42,845 bases of DNA. It comes from a virus. The stretch spans positions 1 through 42,845 of the IMG/VR virus record IMGVR_UViG_3300028802_000032. One strand, 5' to 3'. Under the pieces are notes generated by a model, which had not been told where the DNA came from, made no database searches, and worked only from the letters and a program-made list of their open reading frames with translations. The translations under genes and the position numbers were made by a program. Below, in pieces: positions 1 through 6,502 of this stretch (its first letter is position 1; each line of letters starts with the position of its first letter).

Positions 1-134
1 CGCAGTTCGGTAAGCTGCTCTCCGCGATGGAGAACCCGCAGGATCACGGCGTCACCATCGGCAACGGCGACCTGACCTACGACCGCGCCGCTGACCCGAA
101 CGCGCTCGGCAACGCCGACCTCGGAGGACTGTGA
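1..134 (+). CDS. 3' end of ERF annealing protein (same gene as 41936-42841)
   Basis: The first 134 bases encode the last 43 residues of the ERF-family protein that is complete at the far end of the window, ending in ADLGGL and a TGA. The only difference from the other copy in the coding part is T for C at position 11, a silent change in a Gly codon. This is not a second gene: it is the assembly overlap or terminal redundancy of a circular genome. The TGA overlaps the next gene's ATG (TGATG). Confidence 0.9.
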   Translation, partial: QFGKLLSAMENPQDHGVTIGNGDLTYDRAADPNALGNADLGGL

Positions 135-138
135 TGGC
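1..138. repeat. Terminal direct repeat (circular overlap) with 42708-42845
   Basis: Bases 1-138 match 42708-42845 apart from position 11 (T against C) and position 138 (C against T), giving an uninterrupted identity of 126 bases. The repeat lies inside a coding region and shows no special structure. A short-read assembly overlap of a circular or circularly permuted genome explains it best. The two mismatches would be sequencing or strain variation. A true short terminal repeat is possible but less likely. Confidence 0.85.
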
Positions 139-385
139 GAAGGCCCGTCCGACCGGCGCGGGGCCGAAGGTCTACGCCAAGGCGCTGCTCATCGAAGTGC
201 CCAAGGCGATGCTGCAGGAAGCCGCGCAGCAGGGCTGGGACGACCTCGTCGCGATGGCGAAGGCCGCTGGCTGGCGCACGCGCGACACCGACGACTACCT
301 CTGGTGCAGCAAGGACATGGCCCTGCTGCGCGAGGGGCACGACGAGATGCGCGGCATCCCGGTGCTGCTCTTTCAAAACTGGTGA
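134..385 (+). CDS. Small hypothetical protein in recombination module
   Basis: This 83-residue protein is not recognised. Its basic N-terminus (MAKARPTGAG) is followed by an alternating charged and hydrophobic segment and a Trp-rich C-terminal half. I chose the ATG at 134, which overlaps the TGA of the ERF gene; a GTG three bases earlier is possible but less likely. The stop overlaps the next ATG. It is wedged between the annealing protein and the exonuclease, so a role in recombination is a reasonable guess from position only. Confidence 0.7.
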   Translation: MAKARPTGAGPKVYAKALLIEVPKAMLQEAAQQGWDDLVAMAKAAGWRTRDTDDYLWCSKDMALLREGHDEMRGIPVLLFQNW

Positions 386-969
386 TGGCCGCGCTGCACT
401 TCGACCATGAGACGCACACCTTCTGGCGTGACGGGCAGCGCGTGCTGTCCGTCACGCAGGTCTTGGAGCGGTGCCGTCTGACCTCGCCCTACTGGACGCC
501 GGAGGCCCGCAACCGGGGCACGCGCGTCCACAAGGCGCTGTTCGTCCTGCAGACCCTGAGCGACCGCGAGGCCCGCGAGGGGCTGCAGCCGACCGACGTG
601 CCGTTCTACGAGGCCGGGCGGCGGGCGCTGGACACGTTCGGCATCGAGGTGCTCGGGGCCGAGGAACTGGTGGACGGCGGGGCGTATGCGGGCTGGCTCG
701 ACCTGCGGTGCCGTCTGCGCGGGCGCGACCTGCCGATGGTCATCGACTTCAAGACGGGCAAGGCCGCGCCGTGGACGCCGCTCCAGCTTGCGGCCTATGC
801 TGCCCCGCAGCCGACGCCGCACGACCGGGCGTTCATCGAACTGCTCCCGTCGGGAGCGCCGAAGCTGACGGTCTGCCGCGAGCATCGCGGTGACCTGCGG
901 CACTTCAACGCCTGCGTCGCCGTGGCGCAGTTGCAACTGTCACTGGAGATCCCCGATGCCGAAGCCTGA
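385..969 (+). CDS. RecB/Cas4-like PD-(D/E)XK exonuclease
   Basis: This 194-residue protein carries the motifs of the phage RecB-like branch of the PD-(D/E)XK nucleases. They are G-x-x-V-H with His49, GWLDL with Asp106, VIDFKTGK with Asp121 and Lys123, and QLAAY at 134-138. In this family the two acidic residues and the Lys bind metal and catalyse cleavage, and the QxxxY motif is typical of RecB/AddB/Cas4 types. The gene is two genes from the ERF annealing protein. The pair fits a Red-like system: the nuclease resects DNA ends and ERF anneals the strands. The ATG at 385 overlaps the preceding stop and lies just before the conserved N-terminal beta strands. Polarity and strand preference cannot be read from sequence. 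Confidence 0.82.
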   Translation: MAALHFDHETHTFWRDGQRVLSVTQVLERCRLTSPYWTPEARNRGTRVHKALFVLQTLSDREAREGLQPTDVPFYEAGRRALDTFGIEVLGAEELVDGGAYAGWLDLRCRLRGRDLPMVIDFKTGKAAPWTPLQLAAYAAPQPTPHDRAFIELLPSGAPKLTVCREHRGDLRHFNACVAVAQLQLSLEIPDAEA

Positions 970-1657
970 GACGCTCGTCGTGTTTGAACCCGCCACGCAC
1001 ATCGACCTCGCCGAGGTGGCGACGTGGGTCGTGGACGGGCCGGAGACGGCGGAACTGGCCGTCGAGTATCGCGAGGGCGTCAAGGCGCTCATCCGCGAGA
1101 TCGAGGCGGGCTACAAGCCGCACGTCGCCCGCGCCCACGCCGCGCACAAGGCGCTCTGCGACGAACTGAAGATGCGCCTGCTGCCCTGTACGATCGCGCT
1201 CGACGCGCTGAACCGCGCCATCGGCAGCTACGAGGTGCAGCGCCTGCGGGCCGAGGAGAAGGCCCGGCGCGACGCCGAGGTCGCCGCCATCGAGCAGGCG
1301 ACCCGCGACCGCGCCGCCGACGCCGAGGCGCAGCGGGCCAAGGGGAACGAGGCGCTCGCGGCCAGCATCGCGGCGTCGCCGGTCGAGGAGTTCATGCAGC
1401 CGGTGGTCGTGCCGACGACGAAGAAGACCTCGGGCGTCGCGGTGACGGTCACCTACGAGCCGCAGGTCGAGGACTTCGACGCGCTGCTGCAGTTCGCGGC
1501 GGCGAGCGACAGCGCGATGCGTCCGCTGCTGGTGCAGGCGAACCTCAAGGGGCTGCAGGCGCTGGTCGATCAGATGGGCGAGGGGTTCAACGTGCCCGGC
1601 GTCACGCGCGTGATGCGGACCCCCACCGTTCGTAGCACGCGGACGGGGCGTTCGTAG
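956..1657 (+). CDS. Coiled-coil protein of the recombination module, function unknown
   Basis: This 233-residue protein begins MPKPET at an ATG preceded by CACTGGAGA, the extended ribosome-binding motif used by many genes here. Residues about 40-140 are strongly helical and charged (EYREGVKALIREIE, then an Arg/Glu/Ala-rich stretch), which looks like a long coiled coil. The C-terminal third contains a beta-rich segment and ends in a basic tail. It overlaps the 3' end of the exonuclease gene by 14 bases. Similar coiled-coil proteins often sit beside phage annealase/exonuclease pairs, but I recognise no specific family. A structural or modulating role in recombination is inference from position. 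Confidence 0.75.
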   Translation: MPKPETLVVFEPATHIDLAEVATWVVDGPETAELAVEYREGVKALIREIEAGYKPHVARAHAAHKALCDELKMRLLPCTIALDALNRAIGSYEVQRLRAEEKARRDAEVAAIEQATRDRAADAEAQRAKGNEALAASIAASPVEEFMQPVVVPTTKKTSGVAVTVTYEPQVEDFDALLQFAAASDSAMRPLLVQANLKGLQALVDQMGEGFNVPGVTRVMRTPTVRSTRTGRS

Positions 1658-1763
1658 ATTTTGTGGGGTACGCCGGGCGGTGCTCGGCGAGTAGACTTGC
1701 GCCCGGCGTCCCGAGTGGCATCAGGACGCCGGGTCTTTCCGCTGCCACCGTGAATGGAGCACG
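1658..1763 (+). promoter_or_regulatory. Attenuator-like leader with two mutually exclusive hairpins
   Basis: This gap holds three copies of one GC-rich element that can pair in two ways. Bases 1670-1679 (ACGCCGGGCG) pair perfectly with 1700-1709. Bases 1702-1711 (CCCGGCGTCC) pair perfectly with 1724-1733 (GGACGCCGGG) across a 12-base loop, followed by TCTTTCC. The two stems share 1702-1709 and cannot form together, which is the geometry of an anti-terminator and terminator switch. The trailing T-run is weak. The downstream gene starts at 1764, so readthrough would control the replication genes. Confidence 0.5.
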
Positions 1764-1979
1764 ATGACGACCAGCCCATCCTACCCGAACCCGCGTGAAC
1801 TGGCGAGGGAACACCTCGCGCTTTCTGAGCACGCCTTGGCCGAGGAGGTCGCCCGCTATCGCGAGGCGCTCTACCGCAGCCTCGACGTGCTGCACGTCAC
1901 GCTCCAGTCGCTGGACGCGTTGCAGGCCCGCTACGAGCGGTTGCAGGCGCACGTCCGCGCCATCGAGCGGGCGTCGTGA
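1764..1979 (+). CDS. Small helical protein upstream of the replication ATPase
   Basis: This 71-residue protein is almost entirely predicted helix with Leu/Ala heptads (AREHLALSEHALAEEV onwards), so it is a probable short coiled coil. It starts at an ATG after a GAATGGAG sequence and overlaps the GTG of the ATPase gene by four bases (GTGA), implying translational coupling. It could be a partner or loader subunit for that ATPase, but this rests only on coupling. I recognise no family. Confidence 0.7.
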   Translation: MTTSPSYPNPRELAREHLALSEHALAEEVARYREALYRSLDVLHVTLQSLDALQARYERLQAHVRAIERAS

Positions 1980-3295
1980 GCGACAGTCGGTTCCACCACG
2001 CCGACGGCGTCTACATCCTCGACCAGCCCGACCGGCAGGTCACCTTGACCCTCAACCGGGTCGAGCGCACGCGGGACGGCCTGACCGGCTTCCTGAGCGT
2101 CTCGACCTCGCTGACGTTCGTGCGGGCGACGCACGGGGTCGTGCGGCACGGGAAGATCAACCTGCACGCGCCGACGACGGTGGCCCAGTGGGCCAAGCAG
2201 TTGGCCGACGCGTTCAACACGGACGTGGACGACCTGACGCTCCCGTGGGCGACATGGCTGCACGAACTGAGCGTGCGGGTGACCAAGGCGCTGGCCGCTG
2301 GCCCGCCGCCCGTCAACCTGAGCGAGGGCGCACCCCCGCCGCCCGTGTCGGTGACGGTGCTGCCCGCCGGGGTGGTCGTGCTGAACCGTCTGCCGATGCT
2401 CATCGCGGCGGATGGGGAGGTGGGCAAGAGCACGCTGGCGCTCTGGATGGCCGGGCACCTGACCGCGCACGGGCACCGGGTGCTCTACGCCGACTGGGAG
2501 CAGGACGAGGACATCGCCAAACAGACGCTCTGGCGGCTGTTCGCGCCCGAGGTGCCGCCGGTCCACTACTACGCGGCCAAGCCCTACGGGGCCATCTGGG
2601 ACCAGCAGGAGGGGCTGCAGGCGCAGATCAAGACGCTGGGCATCACCTACCTCATCTGCGACTCGGTCGTCCCGGCCACGCAGGGCGGGGACGGCCCCGA
2701 GAGCGCCGGGCTGGCCGCACGCTACTACGGCACGGTCGCCAGCCTCGGGCCGCTCGGGTCGCTCCACCTCGCGCACGTCACGAAGGCGTCCCGCGAGGAC
2801 GACAAGAAAGCCGCCCGCGCGACGGCGTTCGGGTCCGCGTTCTGGCAGAACCTCGCCCGCATCGCCTACTTCGCCGACAGCGACGACGAGGGGCTGACCT
2901 CGACGCGCACCGTGGCGCTCTACCGGACCAAGGGCGGCACGCTCGCCAAGGCGCGGGTCCACGACACCGCGCTCGACTTCGCCTACGACGACACGGTCGC
3001 CGACGGCACCGGGCGCATCGACGTGACGCCGGGCAACCTGCTCGACAACCCCGTGCTGGCCCAGCGGGTCGGCTTCGCCCGCCGCGTGACCGCCTTCCTG
3101 CACCGCAGCACCGCCACGACCCCAGAGATCGCCGAGCACCTCTATGGCGACGCCGAGGAAGCCCAACTGGGGAAGGCACGCGGGGTGCTCGCCAAACTCG
3201 TCAAGCAGGGCCGGGTCGTCAACATCGACGCCGGAACCGGGCGCGGCCACACCGGACGCTGGGCGCTCACCACAAACCGTAACGCGGAAGCGTAA
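1976..3295 (+). CDS. RepA-like AAA ATPase / replicative helicase with C-terminal winged helix
   Basis: This 439-residue protein has a RecA-fold core of the RepA/AAA_25 type. The Walker A loop is ADGEVGKST at residues 145-153 (Lys151, Ser152) and a Walker B strand ends in Asp229 (ITYLICDS). The first 120 residues form a separate beta-rich domain. A Pro-rich linker (about 107-122) precedes the ATPase core. Residues about 365-435 read as a winged helix, with helices around TPEIAEHLYGDAEE and basic strands. Such proteins act as replicative helicases or loaders. The GTG start lies inside the previous stop. A seven-copy 9-mer array begins within its last codons, as seen for initiators next to their origin. 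Whether it is helicase or initiator is unresolved. Confidence 0.75.
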   Translation: MSDSRFHHADGVYILDQPDRQVTLTLNRVERTRDGLTGFLSVSTSLTFVRATHGVVRHGKINLHAPTTVAQWAKQLADAFNTDVDDLTLPWATWLHELSVRVTKALAAGPPPVNLSEGAPPPPVSVTVLPAGVVVLNRLPMLIAADGEVGKSTLALWMAGHLTAHGHRVLYADWEQDEDIAKQTLWRLFAPEVPPVHYYAAKPYGAIWDQQEGLQAQIKTLGITYLICDSVVPATQGGDGPESAGLAARYYGTVASLGPLGSLHLAHVTKASREDDKKAARATAFGSAFWQNLARIAYFADSDDEGLTSTRTVALYRTKGGTLAKARVHDTALDFAYDDTVADGTGRIDVTPGNLLDNPVLAQRVGFARRVTAFLHRSTATTPEIAEHLYGDAEEAQLGKARGVLAKLVKQGRVVNIDAGTGRGHTGRWALTTNRNAEA

Positions 3296-3440
3296 CTAAC
3301 CGTAACCGGGCAAAACACTCAGGAAAACCACGCGGAAAAGCGTAACTCAGGTCGCTGGGACCGAAAGCGTAACCAGAAAGCGCAACTGCGAAAAAGATGA
3401 CCAAAAACATTGAGCAAAAACGCACGTCAGAAACCGTAAC
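3275..3440 (+). repeat. Iteron-like array of seven AA(C/G)CG(T/C)AAC 9-mers, candidate replication origin
   Basis: Seven direct copies of a 9-mer start at 3275, 3288, 3298, 3338, 3365, 3378 and 3432. Six read AACCGTAAC or AAGCGTAAC and the copy at 3378 has one change (CGCAAC). All are in the same orientation. The tract between them is unusually A-rich for this genome, so it could melt easily. It begins in the last codons of the RepA-like gene and runs into the start of the next gene. Direct repeats beside an initiator and an AT-rich stretch are the usual layout of an iteron origin; the assignment as origin is inference. Confidence 0.6.
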
Positions 3441-3768
3441 TCCTATAAGAGAAAACCAAGTACTGGAAAACGAGGGGCCAGTGGTTGAGGCGCACCCATC
3501 GCCTGCGCCCTCAGGGGCTACGGCTCCGGGGTGCTCGACGCCAGAGCCGCCAGACCGCCCAAGCTGCAGCGGCTGCGCCTATGCCGAAACCGACCTGCCC
3601 CCCAGTCAAGGCCCGTTCCTTGAGTGCCGACGCCATGCCCCCGCCACCGACGGGGATCACCTCTGGCCGCGCGTGCCCGAGGACGCGTGGTGCGGCGAGT
3701 TCAAACCGTGGGGCGACACCGAACGCGAGGACGGCTCCCCCGTCTACGACCTGCCGTGGCTCCGGTGA
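3397..3768 (+). CDS. Small Cys-rich zinc-binding-like protein
   Basis: This 123-residue protein has a low-complexity, hydrophilic first half and a compact C-terminal half. The C-terminal half carries C-x-x-C (CSGC), CRRHAP and DAWCGEF with a WPRV strand between them. This order of CxxC, CRRxxP, WPxV and WCGEF is a pattern I recognise from small conserved phage and bacterial proteins of unknown function, probably binding one zinc. The ATG at 3397 has no clear Shine-Dalgarno, and the first codons lie inside the iteron array, so the true start may be further downstream. The stop overlaps the next GTG. Confidence 0.7.
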   Translation: MTKNIEQKRTSETVTPIRENQVLENEGPVVEAHPSPAPSGATAPGCSTPEPPDRPSCSGCAYAETDLPPSQGPFLECRRHAPATDGDHLWPRVPEDAWCGEFKPWGDTEREDGSPVYDLPWLR

Positions 3769-3959
3769 GCTTCAAACGCGGCGACCCGGTCTGCCTCTGG
3801 TGGAAGCGCGAAGTCGTCCCCAGTCGCGTCCTGCAGGTCTGCAGGCGCACGCTCGTCGTCGCCGGGCCGACCGGGCCGGTCAAGGTGCCTCGTCAACGCG
3901 TCTGGCGTCCCTCGGAGCGCCCAGAGCTTCACCCCGGAAAACCGGGGCCGCGCCCGTGA
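3765..3959 (+). CDS. Small basic protein, SH3/KOW-like
   Basis: This 64-residue protein starts at a GTG within the preceding stop (GTGA). It is basic and beta-rich (KRGDPVCLWWKREVV, then RTLVVAGPTGPVKVP), resembling a small SH3- or KOW-like barrel with a Pro-rich basic tail. That resemblance is only by eye. It is the last gene before a terminator-like hairpin at 4004-4030, so it probably closes the replication operon. Confidence 0.6.
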   Translation: MSFKRGDPVCLWWKREVVPSRVLQVCRRTLVVAGPTGPVKVPRQRVWRPSERPELHPGKPGPRP

Positions 3960-4003
3960 TGCGACAATCGAGCTTCCCCTCCGGGGGGAACGGGGGGGTC
4001 CGA

Positions 4004-4030
4004 GGGGGCTGTCGGTGCTCCGACACCCCC
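4004..4030 (+). terminator. Terminator-like hairpin after the replication operon
   Basis: GGGGG and TGTCGG pair with CCGACA and CCCCC around a TGCT loop, broken only by one bulged C at 4009. This makes an 11-bp GC-rich stem. The following bases ACTTTCGCTT are only partly T-rich, so termination may be incomplete. It lies 45 bases after the stop of the last gene in the operon. Confidence 0.55.
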
Positions 4031-4123
4031 ACTTTCGCTTCAGGGGGCGAAAACCCCGTGGTGACGAGATCTCGGGTGGGGTGGCACCTACCCCCGTCTG
4101 GACGACCTCGCGCCTCACCAGCG

Positions 4124-4143
4124 GAAACCTAGAGCTTTCTAGG
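4124..4143. promoter_or_regulatory. Operator-like site (GAAACCTAGA copy within a palindrome)
   Basis: GAAACCTAGA at 4124-4133 is the same 10-mer that lies between -35 and -10 of the two minus-strand promoters near 38170 and 40985. Here it forms half of a perfect inverted repeat, CCTAGA (4128-4133) and TCTAGG (4138-4143), separated by GCTT. It probably binds the same DNA-binding protein as the other two, perhaps the HTH protein encoded at 41093. Confidence 0.5.
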
Positions 4144-4302
4144 GCCATGTCCGTTCGTGGGATTATCAACAACTTACGGGTGGTGAGAATCTTTTCACAG
4201 TGTGCCATTCTGAGACACGCGTGGCACACTTCATGTTAGGTGCTGGAAGTTGTTGCGAACGCGCCACTTCGCGGTAAGGGTCAAGTGCCCTAACGTCCAA
4301 AT

Positions 4303-4689
4303 ATGCGAATATGCCAGTGTTTCGTGCCCGGTCGCCCGGTCGGTCAGGGGTCGATGCGGCACCTCGGGCGGGGGCGGATGACGCACGACAACGCGAAGCT
4401 GCGGGCGTGGCGGCTGGCGGTGGGCTGGGCGGTCAGGGCCGCGCTGCCCGGCGAGCCGACCGACGCCGAGGTCTGGATGAAGCTACACTTCGTCGTCCAA
4501 CCCCGGCGGCAGGGCGATGCGCCCGACCTCGACAAGCTGGTGCGCGCGGTGCTCGACGCCCTAACGGGCATCGCGTATCTGGACGATAAGCAGGTCGTCG
4601 CCATCAACGCCCGGCGCACGCTGCTCGGGCCTGACGCGCTCGCCAGCGACCGCGAGGGCGTCACCATCGAACTGGAGCCAACGGCATGA
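4303..4689 (+). CDS. rusA: RusA-family Holliday junction resolvase
   Basis: This 128-residue protein matches RusA in length and motifs. An N-terminal FVPGRPVGQG strand-turn is followed by the catalytic block P-D75-L-D77-K-L-V-R, then ALTGIAYLDDKQVV with Asp94 and Asp95. In RusA three aspartates bind magnesium and cut four-way junctions as a dimer. In a phage this resolves recombination or replication branches before packaging. It starts the operon after the 343-base regulatory region. The ATG at 4303 has no good ribosome site but keeps the conserved first strand. It overlaps the next gene by four bases (ATGA). Confidence 0.88.
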   Translation: MRICQCFVPGRPVGQGSMRHLGRGRMTHDNAKLRAWRLAVGWAVRAALPGEPTDAEVWMKLHFVVQPRRQGDAPDLDKLVRAVLDALTGIAYLDDKQVVAINARRTLLGPDALASDREGVTIELEPTA

Positions 4690-5141
4690 GTGTCCTGCGT
4701 CCTGAAACCTCCGACGACCGCCAGCGCCAGCGTGAACTGGTCGAGCGGGTCGCGGCCTTCTACGGCGGCACCGCGCAGCACATGCGCCGGTTCTCGCCCT
4801 TCGACGCCTACCTGCTCAGTCGCGACGGCGAGCACTACCTCGGGGTCATCGAGGTGAAGCACCGCCGCGTGCGCCACGACCGCTACCCGACGATCCCCAT
4901 CGAGGTCGCGAAGGTGACCGCGCTGACGCTGGCCGCTGCGCCGTTCGCCGACCCGCACTGGCAGCGCGTGCTCGGCGTGCAGTGGGACGACGGCGTCGCG
5001 GGCGTCATCGACGCGGACCACGTCGAGGCGTGCCAGAAGCGCCTGCTGACGCTGTCGGAGCCGCGCGACGACAACGACCGGGGCGACCTCTGCTACGAGG
5101 TGCCCATCGCGCGCTTCGTGAAGCTGTCGAGGGCGACGTGA
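4686..5141 (+). CDS. PD-(D/E)XK-like protein, putative nuclease
   Basis: This 151-residue protein has a nuclease-like core: Asp40 in SPFDAYLL, then a beta strand ending in IEVK with Glu56 and Lys58, then KVTALTLAAA as the following helix. The D-x(n)-E-x-K arrangement is that of the PD-(D/E)XK fold, and similar small proteins are common in phages. Whether it cuts DNA is not known. It is preceded by ACTGGAG and overlaps rusA by four bases, which suggests coordinated work on branched DNA. An alternative is a non-catalytic relative. Confidence 0.6.
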   Translation: MSVLRPETSDDRQRQRELVERVAAFYGGTAQHMRRFSPFDAYLLSRDGEHYLGVIEVKHRRVRHDRYPTIPIEVAKVTALTLAAAPFADPHWQRVLGVQWDDGVAGVIDADHVEACQKRLLTLSEPRDDNDRGDLCYEVPIARFVKLSRAT

Positions 5142-5656
5142 GCAGCACCGAACCGTTCGACCTCGTCAGCCACCCCGACGCGCACTCCAACCTGCTGCGC
5201 GAGCGGCTGCTGCAGTTGTCGCTGGCGGCGTCGCTGGCCGGGCCGCTGGAGCGCGTGGTGGTCCGCGCCCGCGACCTGCACGACGTGACGACGCAGGCGC
5301 TCGACCTGCTGCACGAACTGCTGATGCTGCGGCGCTGCCTGATCGTGTTCATGCGCTCGTCGCACGTCGAGGCGCTCGCGCTGCCGTTCGCGGAGACGGT
5401 GCTGGCCTCGACGGTGCCGCTGCGGGTGAAGCACGACCCGCAGGCGCTGCCCGACCTGCTGCAGTTGCTGCTCGACGGCGAGGGCTTCGTGACGGTCAGC
5501 AGCAGCGCCTACGCGTCGCCGCCTGCGCTGTTCGACAGCGAGGGCCAGAGCGAGGCCGCGCGGCTCAGGGCGGCGCTCGTCGAGGCCCGGCAGGCCATCG
5601 TGAATCAGGGCGGCAGCGACACGGTGCTGGCACTGATCGACGTGAGCTTGCGGTAG
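5138..5656 (+). CDS. Hypothetical helical protein
   Basis: This 172-residue protein is not recognised. It starts at a GTG overlapping the previous TGA and is Leu/Ala-rich and largely helical in its first 110 residues (including HELLMLRRCLIVFMRSS, which may be buried). The rest is mixed and ends with a helical ALVEARQAIV segment. There is no signal peptide, no clear membrane segment and no catalytic motif. It is transcribed with rusA. Confidence 0.7.
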   Translation: MSSTEPFDLVSHPDAHSNLLRERLLQLSLAASLAGPLERVVVRARDLHDVTTQALDLLHELLMLRRCLIVFMRSSHVEALALPFAETVLASTVPLRVKHDPQALPDLLQLLLDGEGFVTVSSSAYASPPALFDSEGQSEAARLRAALVEARQAIVNQGGSDTVLALIDVSLR

Positions 5657-5667
5657 GATACGCACCC

Positions 5668-6078
5668 ATGCTGCACCGCCTGCTGCTCGCGCTCCCGCTG
5701 CTGGGCCTGATGGCAGGCTGCACGACGCTCTGCGGCTGCTCGGAGGACAAGGGCGACACGGTCGCGCCGACGCCACTGCCGACGCCGCCAGCGGTCCACA
5801 CCATCGACTTCCGGGTGACGGGGACGGACCCCGGCACGGTGGAGATCGCGCTGACCTCGACGCAGGAAGGGACGAGCACCATCCGCACGAACCTGCCGTG
5901 GTTCTCGTCGTTCCAGACGACGCGCACCTCGATGTTCCTCTCGCTGTCGGCGCAGGACCGCGACTTCTTCAGCGGCACGGTGACGGTGCAGATCTACGTG
6001 GACGGCGTGCTGTTCCGCGAGGCGAGCGTCACGGGGTTCAACCCCGGCGCGTCAATCAATGGGCAGTGGACCGACTGA
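5668..6078 (+). CDS. Phage-encoded lipoprotein
   Basis: This 136-residue protein has a lipoprotein signal: MLHR, a hydrophobic Leu-rich core (5-15), then L-M-A-G-C with the lipid-acceptor Cys18. Two more cysteines follow at once (TTLCGC). A Thr/Pro linker (about 30-43) leads to a beta-rich domain of about 90 residues that ends in GFNPGASINGQW. It should be exported and anchored in the cell envelope. Phage lipoproteins are known in superinfection exclusion and in lysis as outer spanins. Spanins are usually smaller and helical, so exclusion or surface modification is more likely, but unproven. It sits oddly between replication and packaging genes. GGAT precedes the ATG. Confidence 0.75.
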   Translation: MLHRLLLALPLLGLMAGCTTLCGCSEDKGDTVAPTPLPTPPAVHTIDFRVTGTDPGTVEIALTSTQEGTSTIRTNLPWFSSFQTTRTSMFLSLSAQDRDFFSGTVTVQIYVDGVLFREASVTGFNPGASINGQWTD

Positions 6079-6502
6079 GGTCTGCCCGTGCTGCGGTGTG
6101 CCGCGTGACCGGCTGCTCCATGTGCTCGCGTGCGAGGGCGAGGTGAAGCCGCCGCAGACGCTGACGCCCGAGGGGCAGATGGTGTTCTGCGCCCTCGCGC
6201 ATCTGCCTGACCTCGGCGCGGCGTTCGCGCTCAACGGCGAGGGCGAGGCGCTGCTGCGGCTGTCGCTGGACCCGGCCAGCGTCGCGGGCCTGACCGACGT
6301 GCTGCAGGCGCTCCGCAACCGCACGTTCTACGTCGCGCTGGTCGCGTCGCCGAAGGGAGGGCGTCATGCCCGTGAAGACGAAGGTGCCGGATCGGTTCCC
6401 GAATCGGAACCGCAAGCCGCGCAAGCCCCGGAAGCCGAGGGGCCGCGCCCTCGCCGCCGCCGCCGAGTACCTGCTGACAAACCCGACCGCCGCACTCATT
6501 GA
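6059..6502 (+). CDS. Small protein with N-terminal zinc motif
   Basis: This 147-residue frame starts inside the end of the lipoprotein gene. Residues 9-13 are CPCCG, followed by a Cys at about 25, suggesting a zinc knuckle. The middle is Leu/Ala-rich helical and the last 45 residues are Pro/Arg/Glu-rich. Those last residues overlap the next gene by 137 bases. The next gene has an excellent ribosome site, so either this protein really has a disordered tail in the overlap or the frame should end earlier through a sequence error. Function is unknown. Confidence 0.55.
   Translation: MGSGPTEVCPCCGVPRDRLLHVLACEGEVKPPQTLTPEGQMVFCALAHLPDLGAAFALNGEGEALLRLSLDPASVAGLTDVLQALRNRTFYVALVASPKGGRHAREDEGAGSVPESEPQAAQAPEAEGPRPRRRRRVPADKPDRRTH

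Larger units (their letters stand above)
3960..4302 (+). promoter_or_regulatory. 343-base non-coding regulatory region
   Basis: No convincing gene lies here. The first part is very G-rich (runs of six, seven and five G between 3983 and 4008) and could form a G-quadruplex. It is followed by a strong hairpin (4004-4030) and a second stem, TTTCGC (4033-4038) with GCGAAA (4047-4052). From about 4120 the sequence becomes AT-richer. There is an operator-like palindrome at 4128-4143, a DnaA-box-like TTATCAACA at 4163-4171, and a perfect 9-bp inverted repeat, AGTGTGCCA (4199-4207) with TGGCACACT (4222-4230). A promoter for the rusA operon is expected, but I see no clean -35/-10 pair. Confidence 0.55.

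Noticed and set aside
3980-4010. Phage cos or pac site at the G-runs
   Set aside because: Nothing in the sequence distinguishes it, and the overlapping genome ends lie elsewhere inside a gene.
4015-4239. 74-residue frame in the regulatory gap
   Set aside because: It has no ribosome site, its composition is unlike that of other genes, and it runs over the hairpins and palindrome.
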